DNA from: Sabethes cyaneus
Taxonomy: Eukaryota; Arthropoda; Insecta; Diptera; Culicidae
Reading direction: 5' to 3'
Length of the DNA: 64,000 nucleotides
NCBI RefSeq assembly: GCF_943734655.1
Contig: NC_071353.1
Coordinates: 148,844,043-148,908,042, forward strand
The position numbers were made by a program, and so were the translations under genes. Below, one piece after another: positions 56,336 to 64,000 of this stretch (within the stretch, counting starts at the first letter, position 1; the number at the start of each line of letters is the position of its first letter). The notes below the pieces were generated by a model, which was not told the DNA's origin, ran no database searches, and saw only the letters and a program-made list of their open reading frames with translations.

Positions 56336-56934
56336 TACTCAGTACACGACGCAACCGCTTGTGTAACTTTTTTCATTTAAAAAAAGTTGCTATATTTTGG
56401 CATCATCATCATCATCTTCGAATACAACCAAAACCTGGTGTGATTTGATTAAAATTTCGATGATTTTTTCGCGTTTTTTCGAAAATGCGTGTAACATTAA
56501 AAAACCAGTGATAGCTGCTAAAGGGAAAAAGATTGAGCTCTACTGTCTTCGACGAAAATGTGCAATTTAATGTGATTAATAACTTCTTAGAACATTTGAA
56601 AAGCATACAAAGCGTCATTAGAGAGCTAGATCGAAGAAACTGTTTTGAAGGGTGTCCCTAAGAGTTTGGCTCTATAACTTCTTTCCTGTAAGAGATAGAA
56701 ATCTTCCGAATTCAACAAAGTTTCTCGAAAATAGTTTAACTAAAATTTTTCTGTGGGTAGCAATCATTTCTGACTTAAAATAGAGAAAATATTTTTTGTA
56801 TCTGATTAGGGACACCCTAATGTCCGAATATTTTTTCACCACTAGAAAGTGCTTTTTGAATGAAGAAACTTTTCTGAAGCAATTATTATGCTATGTCTTA
56901 AGGTTTCGATGCTATTACTTATTTTTGAAGCCGT
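56336..56934. other. Spacer, nothing recognised
   Basis: AT-rich, with a (CAT)n stretch near 56402. No protein-like exon. Confidence 0.4.
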
Positions 56935-57060
56935 CCCACTGTGCACCGTCCCGTTCCGGTCGGATCATTATTGAGAACTTTTTTAACCGGGCTGTCGTCC
57001 GACATCCTCACGACGTGCCCAGCTCATCGCAGGCGACCGAGTTTTTCATCGGGTGGCATT
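56935..57060 (-). pseudogene. RTE LINE C-terminal scrap
   Basis: On the minus strand the frame reads AGHVVRMSDDSPVKKVLNND followed by PTGTGR, the counterpart of AGHVVRMPDDSATKMVLFNN followed by PTGTRNR in the intact RTE. Sequence identity fades on both sides. Confidence 0.7.
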
Positions 57061-58229
57061 AGTATTTGAGTGAATTCTATTAGGTTTTAGCATGCCTAAA
57101 AACCGATGTTGGCGCGAGTGACGAAAGGTTAAGATGAAATTAGCCGTCATCGATTGTGCCAATTTCAAAAGTAGTTTTTTTGTTTGAAACAAAAGATCTG
57201 TTCATGAAAATGTATTCGCTGTATTCAGATTGGCAAGAAGAATGCAGTATTTACTTTTTTTATGGACAGAATCCCGCTTTTGGGCCCAAAAACTGCCTCC
57301 GAAATTGGGCTTTCCGACGAAAAGTTAATGACTGCTAGTTTCCCGTTAAGGCCAATAGAATAGCTATACTTGTGCTATTTTGATTAACAAAGCAATAACA
57401 GTTTGGAATAACATATTTTAGTACACTCAACCCCCACTAATATGGAAAACACCTCGTTTAGATCAGGCGAATTAATTTTTAATCTGAATATTCGGTAACT
57501 CTATTCATTTTCACATAGGGGAAAGGCAAGCACCCTATGAACTTGTTGTTTTGATTTGACGAAAACAAAGCTTGTGATAACATTTTGAATAAGCGCGAAT
57601 TCTGAACGTCCGGATTGTAGAAGAGGAAATCGGTTCGACAGTTTCAACTAAAATGGTCTATTTTGGGTGCTGGAGAAAGGTAAGTTGCATTTGAGCTATA
57701 TTGCCAAAGCTACTGAGCAAGAGGAAACGTATTAAGTTTTTTTTTCAATTTGTTCGGTCGTCAATTCCCGTCAACCGCCAACAGACGCTTGAGCATTTTT
57801 TAATGTGAACGCATTCAAATTACCGGGGTACAGATTGAAAATGTCCAGATTAAACAAGGTCATTTCAGCGGGGGTACATTGTACAGCATTATACTCTAGT
57901 AGTACTAGTAGTAATAGTAATAGCAGTAGTAGTAGTCAATTCAACCCGCGGACAACCGTCAGTTTGTCCGAAAAACTGTGTTCGTGCTTTATCTGTTATG
58001 TTCTCGATCGACTGTATCGTATGCCGCTTTGAAAGAAACAAAGTTGTAATGTGTGAACACGTTGTATTTCCGACATTTCAGCAAGATCTTTCAGTAAGTT
58101 AGAATGAAACAAATAGTCGTCATAAATTAATTTTAGGTCGGCATTTTTTCTAGGTTTCTGCATCATTGCTTTATAGAATCTCCTCTCAGTAACCGAATGT
58201 CCGCATTGATTCTTTTACCCATTATTTCT
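57061..58229. other. Spacer without recognised gene
   Basis: A (AGT)n microsatellite lies at 57893-57935. No protein-like exon was found; short ORFs are low in complexity. Confidence 0.4.
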
Positions 58230-58560
58230 TCAAAGGAAGCTTAATCTTGCTCAAACCCTCTCAATTGGGTTAAGTTCCGGTGGGAGGGTATAAAACCAAT
58301 CTATCTATGTACCATAATCTGAATTGGACATGTGGTGGCTGACACGCTTCGTGTTTTTTTGGACAATCCAGATGGAAACATCCGCGTTTTTCGCCGCATG
58401 GCAAACCGTTTCGACCAACGCGTTCTAGCGAAACTGTCGGTTGTTCCTGGCCTGAACTGGATAGCTGTCTTCTGCGGATTTGTACCAATACTTAACCGCC
58501 GCCAGATTGCCCGGGTGTCTTTGAATGGCTTCACCGTCAAATGATAGATTCTCAGGTGTT
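58230..58560 (-). pseudogene. Possible Tc1-type transposase fragment
   Basis: On minus, 'YIDRLVLYPPTG' is followed after a frameshift by ELNPIERV (58285-58255), resembling the '...PPY.PDLNPIE' terminal-Glu block of Tc1-like transposases. Upstream protein-like segments (TRWSKRFAMRRKTRMFPSGL) fit the region before it. Stops and shifts present. Confidence 0.4.
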
Positions 58561-60859
58561 TCTCGATCGATCTGTCCGCGTTGTTTTTTTATATGATTAC
58601 CTTTGCTTCATAACTGATATTGTATCATCCGCCTACACTGGTCAAGGGACGATACCAAACAAGCTTTGCACCTGCTGACAATATCTAGTTATGACAAAAA
58701 ACAAATCGCCCTTTTGCTCAACCCAAGAAGGCGATCCGCCTTCCAGGTCCAGGCACGTGTCCTCTGTCCTAATTCGTCCAGCCTACAAAAGAAATTATCA
58801 CACCTTCCACAAGCTCTGCGGAAAGCAAAGCAGTTTTCGTCGTCCGTTATCCTGTTATTGATCTTCCTCGTACTTTCCGATCCTTCCTTCCAGCTTATAG
58901 GTGTGGTCGGATCGGCGTTGACCCTCGAGAAAACGGTCGACCCGAATAATTGACCTCTACTTTGAGGGCGCTTGGTCGGTTCGGTTCGGTACGGCGGTGT
59001 GGCACCCATCCATTGTATCCGCACCGAAGTGAGAGGAAAAAGAAGGGATCGAGGTAAATACCCGAAATCCCAGCCTGCCGGCGCTTTGTTTGTTTTGTCC
59101 CCTGTTCGTTGCTTCGTTGTTCGTTTTGTTTGCTGGCGCTCCGCACCAGCCAGCCGGATGCATAATAAAAGGCTATGCCTATGAGGTTACGGAAGGTCAG
59201 CGTATTATTGAAACGTTAGATTTGTATAACGGAATTAGCCCCGCAGGAAATTCGACTGTGAAACACGAACGGATTACGAATGATTTGAAATTTTGAAAAA
59301 AAAGGTCGTTGAATTAATTATGAAACGCTAATCTCCGAGCAAAGTTTGCAACTCGTCGTTCGACCCGGCATGGAGTCCACGATGTCGTAGGACACGGTTG
59401 GTCTCAGTTGGCGTTTTGTTTAACAACACAGGCAAGCAGCTTGGAAACGGTAGCAACATTCGTTGCTACGTCATGCAGGCTAAAAACACAAAAAAATCAA
59501 CAAATTCAAAACCTGAAGCACGAAAAAAAAAACGGTCACAGCAACCCGATGAAAGCATCGCAGCAGCAGCAAGCAAAGTTGCAAAGCCTAACAGCAGGAG
59601 GATGGGAAACCCTTTGTTGTGAACGTACCTATGTAATAAGGGTTAAAAATTTGTTCGTTTTTTTCATTTTCGGCAAGATTTCGGAAACGGGGTAAACACC
59701 AACCAGCAGCCCAGCAGCCGATCCGTGTCTCGACCCGCGAGGAATATATGGAGAACTGTGATGGATGGTCGGGAACGGGGGAGTCCCCTGTCCGGGCCGG
59801 GCCGAACAGGAAGGAAAAGGATCATCTTTTGTGTGTGTCTGTGTGGCATATGTGAAAAGCAAACGAAAATTACGTGTTTCGGTGCCAACAAAAAATACGG
59901 AATCCTTTCAGCATTTTGGTACCTTTCCAAAAAAAAAAGGATGACGCATAATTTAACAGGAAAAGGGGTTTTTAAGATTTCGGTTGAGCGTGCTTTTTCT
60001 GAAAACGAAAAAAAAAAAACACTGAAGCTGAAGACGCTGCCGATGGTTGTATTGATTTTCTGTCTCAGACTCTCAGCTGCTGCTGCTGCTGTTGTTTAGT
60101 TGATCCGAAAAAAGGATAATCATTTTTCGGCTGCTTGTTGTTGACTGAAGAATGGCGAAAGATCGTTATCTGACGGTGACGGTGAACTTTTTCGGGATCA
60201 GCGGATTTTTGTTTCTTTGCCGGTTAAATTTTGAACCGGGTTTATCTCACCTGGATGGTAAATGTTTTGACACGGTTTGCTATTGAGAGTTGACGGTTCC
60301 GGGGATGGAATAGATAGATTCATTGAAACTATCCTCAAAATCCTTACGTTGGATGTGTACATGTGGGAATTTCTATCATCAAAATTTTCTTCAAGGTGAA
60401 AAATATCAAAAATTACAAATTAAATTTATTGTCCTTTCTGTCGATAAGGCGAAAGAAATTCAATATTTTTATTAGGAACAACCTGAAACCGGATACATTT
60501 TGGTGGACAACCTACATTCCAATTAGGGTTGACCCTTCTGTGGTTTTCCTATATCAGCAATGTGAATAGTCCAGTAGGGAGAAATCAAAAGGACGAATAG
60601 ACCACTCGAATACCGTGTACAATTGGTACCTGAAGATCACTTCAAAGGGTGAAATATCAAAATTATAAATTGGAAATATTGAGACCCGTGAGAATTTTTC
60701 GTCGATTTTTATGGTGTCTTAATCCGATCTGCTCTATGGAGTTGCACCACATTTTCATACGCATAAAGACGTGTAATGCGAAAAATGGAGAAGAAGTGGC
60801 AGCCCCAACAATAGGCGAAGTTAAGAGCGTATTATCAGTGGAAGTCGTGCTTACTATGC
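58561..60859. other. Single-copy-looking non-coding island
   Basis: GC-richer stretches (58960-59160, 59700-59830), short microsatellites (CTG near 60075) and A-runs. No protein-like exon. It may be regulatory or intronic. Confidence 0.35.
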
Positions 60860-61190
60860 GTCGTACAGACTAAGCCCAAAATGCACCCTGTACAAGACGC
60901 GCAGTGGACGGGCTTGAAACGTTAACAATACTCCAGGAGAACTTGCGAGTGCTCGGAGTTTTCGAACCGAAAACCCAGTATCCAAAAGATGGCTAAAGCT
61001 GAACGGATACGATGAGCAGGGCATGTTGCAAGGATGCCGGACTACTACTTTGCAAAGTTGATGGTAGCTTCAAATTCGATAAGAACAAGACGGCCAGGGG
61101 TGAAGCGAGCAAGATGTTTACACTAGCTGGAGCGAGATATGGCGGAGAGTACGCGTTGTCCAAGTAATTGAAGAACGGTTGGCAATATTG
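60860..61190 (+). pseudogene. RTE-type LINE C-terminal fragment (second lineage)
   Basis: Reads RWLKLNGYDE-like, then HVARMPDYYFAKLMVASNSI and LERDMAESTRC in shifting frames, collinear with the fragment at 38820-39250. The tail end is lost before the next repeat. Confidence 0.6.
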
Positions 61191-61509
61191 CTTAGAAAAT
61201 TTTTGCTATATATTGTATAAATGCTTTCTCGATAAGGCAAAGTAGTTTTACATTGCGTAGAGAATCACCGCTTCAAAAAAAAAGTTATTTTGCTTAAAGT
61301 TTTACATAAAAAATGCTTGAATTGCTTGCTTTAAAATGCTGTATCTCGGGATCGGCAAAGAATACCTCGGGGCGATGAGTGATTCTTATGTAAAAAAATC
61401 TGCGAAATACGATGAAGTAGAAATTTTTGAGATAAAATTGTCTTCATTGAGAGAAAAATGTAAATTTAGTTTTTAAATTGAGTTTCAAAATGTTTGGCAA
61501 CAGTGGTGC

Positions 61510-61745
61510 TCAAAAGTAATATGCTTTTCGAATTCCTTGGATGATTTCCTTTGAAAATGTGAAAATAGTTTCTTTCTAAACTTAATATTTACGGAGATAA
61601 AAGCAGGTTTTGATAAAATCGGGTATTTTCCTTAAAATGGCGGTGCTCCCAGGTTTAGAAAGACTATTTTAACATGTTTCCAAAAGAAATTGTCCAAGGA
61701 ATCCGAAAAAAAATTAAGTTTAAGTTTAAATATTTTTAAACTCGA
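61510..61745. repeat. Imperfect hairpin of about 235 bp
   Basis: 'cgaattccttggatgatttc' and 'aatagtttctttctaaac' on the left pair with 'gtttagaaagactatttt' and 'aaattgtccaaggaatccg' on the right. It is probably a small MITE. Confidence 0.55.
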
Positions 61746-61746
61746 T

Positions 61747-63535
61747 TTAAGGTGAAGGTCGTCAGAGGCCAGCTGCTTTTTTACTGATTTCAGTACTTGT
61801 TTCCACTATCGTTTTGTTTGTGCTAAGTTTATGCTAAATTGCTAGAGTAGGCAATAATCTGTTAGGAACAATTTTGAAACGTAGAATCGCGTATCTATTC
61901 TTGCTGTTGAACTAGATCTGACAGTAATTCTATCACATAAAATGTTGTTTACGGTGAATTTTATTATCAGAGAATTTTATAAGTATATTTTCGACACTTT
62001 ACGACCGTTAATTTAATAGTGAAAATTATTGACCAATTTCACGTTCAACGTAGGGGAAATGTGTATAATGTGCCCCCCCTAAGAATAAATGGTTATATCT
62101 CCGTTATACTTCCCCAAATTAACGTTACAACTACGTGTATATGTTGGTGTTTAAGCTGACAACCAATTGCAATTGTTTATTTCATTTAGTATTGTGGAAT
62201 AAACATGCTAGGAATTATTTAATAAAAGCACCTAAATGTTGTGTTTCTCGTCTGCGCGGGGTAAAATGCCCCACCTGCGGTATAATATGCCCAATGCGGT
62301 AATTTGAGTATTTCTACCAGTGACAGACCAACTCTATTTTGTAGAAAGTAAAACTATTTCCTTTGTTTTGCAAAATATCGTTATTTTATGTAAAATAAAC
62401 CTAGTTTCGGCCTTCTGGCGCACTTTTTCTTTTCTGCATGGGGCACATTACACTGCAGCTGTGGCGTTTTGTACCGGGTAGTTGAATTACCTAGAATTTG
62501 GACGTTGGTAACAAATTATTCCCACCACGGTTGCTCTACAATACTAATTGAATTAAATAATGGCAATTGGCTTCAACTTAGATCTGTTTACCTATGTTTA
62601 TAGCCACATTTGCAAGGGGGGCAAATTGCACCACCGCAAGTGGGGCATTTTGGCCTGCTTTTACTTATTTGAAAAAATATTAAATGCTAAAGCAAATCAA
62701 GCGTTTCATACCGTTATTTTTGGCAGGGATGTCTTTTTGAAGTTCACTTTACGCAATCGAATCACAACAACCGGTTATTTACAGATTTTGACAAGAAAAT
62801 AGCTTATGGAAATGACGCCAAAAGTTACATCGGAAGCTGCTCAAAAACAAATTTATTTTTGTTTTGTTTTTACAGAATGTGACAACTGTCATACTTGCAT
62901 AGTAGGCTAGTTCCATCAAATACTATGGTTTCTGGGTGGTTTTGCATTTTGATTTCGCTTGTTTAGTGAAAAACGAAGGGGGGGCACATTGGCCAGGGGG
63001 GGCACGTTATACACAATTCCCCTAAATATGGCATCACTCCCGTTTCCTTGGTAACGTATCAACAACGACGGTCGCGGTTTCGGAATTGCAATCGAAACGA
63101 AGTAAAGTTTGTCCTATCAATTCAAGTGAACAGTTTGTACAAAATCATTATAATAGCTTACCAGATAACTGTTCGGGTGTTAAATTAAAGTTTTCTGTGT
63201 TTCAAGTTAAGTTTCGCGTGTGCTGTGATGAATGGAACGGCCGAAAAAAAATTAAAGAAAAATCGACGGCGAAAAAGTGAAAATATAGTGATGAATTTTA
63301 ATTGGACAGAAATCTAAGTATTTAGTGTAAGTTATGCCCCAAAAAGTAATAGAACCTATAGAATGCAATGTTTAGTGCTTCGAGTTGCAAGATCTGATTA
63401 CGGCTAGCAGGTTTGTTGAACTAATTTTATTTTTTTGTGATGGTTTCCCGAGTCTATGGGAGCATGTTAACATACTGAAGAAGGGAAGGGAAGGATGATA
63501 TTCGGTGCCATACTGACTGCCATAAATGGACTCTG
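61747..63535 (+). mobile_element. Family X element, copy C, interrupted
   Basis: Left end TTAAGGTGAAGGTCGTCAGA at 61746, right end with inverted CTCTGACGACCTTGTCCG at 63530. Removing 62053-63022 and one TA leaves about 817 bp, the size of copy A (824 bp). Internal sequence is collinear with copies A and B. Confidence 0.75.
62053..63022. mobile_element. 970 bp TA-flanked element with GGGGCAC-type subterminal motifs
   Basis: Terminal inverted repeats GGGGAAATGTGTATAATGTG and GGGGAATTGTGTATAACGTG (right end inverted), about 27 bp each, flanked by TA on both sides (62051-62052, 63023-63024). The TA occurs once at the paralogous empty site at 52.9 kb. Variants of 'ggggcacatta' or 'tggggcattt' recur internally near 62259, 62280, 62440, 62617, 62641 and 62983. 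The 80-codon frame at 62560-62802 is not recognised. Non-autonomous; the superfamily is uncertain, and the TA duplication would allow Tc1/mariner. Confidence 0.8.
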
Positions 63536-63730
63536 ACGACCTTGTCCGTAAAAACTAAATTTGCATTTTTCTCTCAATGAGTACAATTTGATTTCCAAAA
63601 TTTCAATTCCACCGTATTCCTCAGATTTTTTTACATAAGAATCGCTCAAAACCACGAGGTGTTCTTTGCCGGTCCAGACATACAGCGATTTGAAGCAATC
63701 AACCCGCGATTTTTCATAAATATGTAATCA

Positions 63731-64000
63731 AGAGTAAAATTACATTTCATTGACGCAGTGAGTCTATAAGCATTGCAAAAACACTGTGCGGTACCGTGAA
63801 AGCATGTATACAGTATGTAATAAGTTTTTTCTTAACAGTGTTGCCAGATTTTCCGTTTTTCTCAATATTACCCACACTAATTAAATAAATATTAATATCA
63901 TAGCAAGGAGGAAAATCTAGAGGCTATCAGCGAGTTGAAAAACATTTCATAATGTTACGGGCAAATAGCTAGAATATGTTACGCCATTTTCAACTTATAT
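63731..64000. other. Window end, no feature recognised
   Basis: AT-rich sequence with no ORF or repeat identified by eye. Confidence 0.4.

Larger units (their letters stand above)
61300..63730. mobile_element. Outer foldback element carrying nested insertions
   Basis: 61300-61490 and 63545-63730 are inverted copies ('atcggcaaagaatacctcg', 'gattcttatgtaaaaaaatc', 'ttgagagaaaaatg', 'aaatttagttttta'). Between them lie an imperfect hairpin (61510-61745), family X copy C (61747-63535) and, inside that, the element at 62053-63022. It is interpreted as an old foldback used as a landing site. Confidence 0.6.

Overview
This is a eukaryotic window with the features of an insect genome, most probably a culicine mosquito. 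That assignment is an inference from the transposon families, from memory, without a database search. It is AT-rich and saturated with decayed transposable elements. Only one host protein-coding gene can be supported: a four-exon CLIP-domain serine-protease-like gene on the minus strand (49741-51082, 386 codons). The splice sites fit and give one continuous protein, but the zymogen cleavage site, Asp194 and Asp189 are all replaced, so it is probably a serine protease homologue.

Layout. 1-1150 is a degenerate pyrimidine tract. 1400-3210 holds RTE-clade LINE scraps and a tRNA-derived SINE. 5580-12300 is a repeat field: a three-unit inverted repeat, another RTE scrap, a 2.2 kb degenerate minisatellite with a SINE inside it, a 1.57 kb terminal-inverted-repeat element, a retroposon with a 25 bp target duplication, and an RTE piece. 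12300-15880 looks single-copy and non-coding. 16447-19731 is a full-length RTE-clade retrotransposon with an intact endonuclease-RT frame, a (GAA)n tail and an 8 bp target duplication; its frame has no in-frame ATG before the endonuclease domain. 20470-21150 is a Penelope-like remnant (GIY-YIG end plus a hammerhead-ribozyme-like motif). 21650-24900 is a second single-copy, non-coding island. 24900-32800 is bounded by two inverted copies of one repeat; it contains a pure (TTCC)215 microsatellite, a Tc1/mariner (ITmD37E-type) pseudogene, BEL/Pao integrase and gag pieces in swapped order, and two MITEs. 35300-36800 is a Tc1/mariner element nested in a foldback MITE. 37900-47650 contains a TIR element, BEL/Pao and RTE remnants, a second minisatellite, a Helitron-like element, a near-complete hammerhead fold, a Jockey-type RT scrap and a 603 bp foldback.

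After the protease gene come an R1-clade LINE remnant (51395-54000) cut by other repeats, and a LINE that looks chimaeric (54165-55760: LOA/I-type 5' part, RTE-type 3' end). The last 3 kb show three-level nesting, with the empty site of the innermost element preserved in a paralogous copy at 52.9 kb.

Apart from the protease gene, the coding signal belongs to mobile elements. Nearly all of these are broken by stops, frameshifts or deletions; the RTE at 16.4-19.7 kb is the only one that looks structurally complete.
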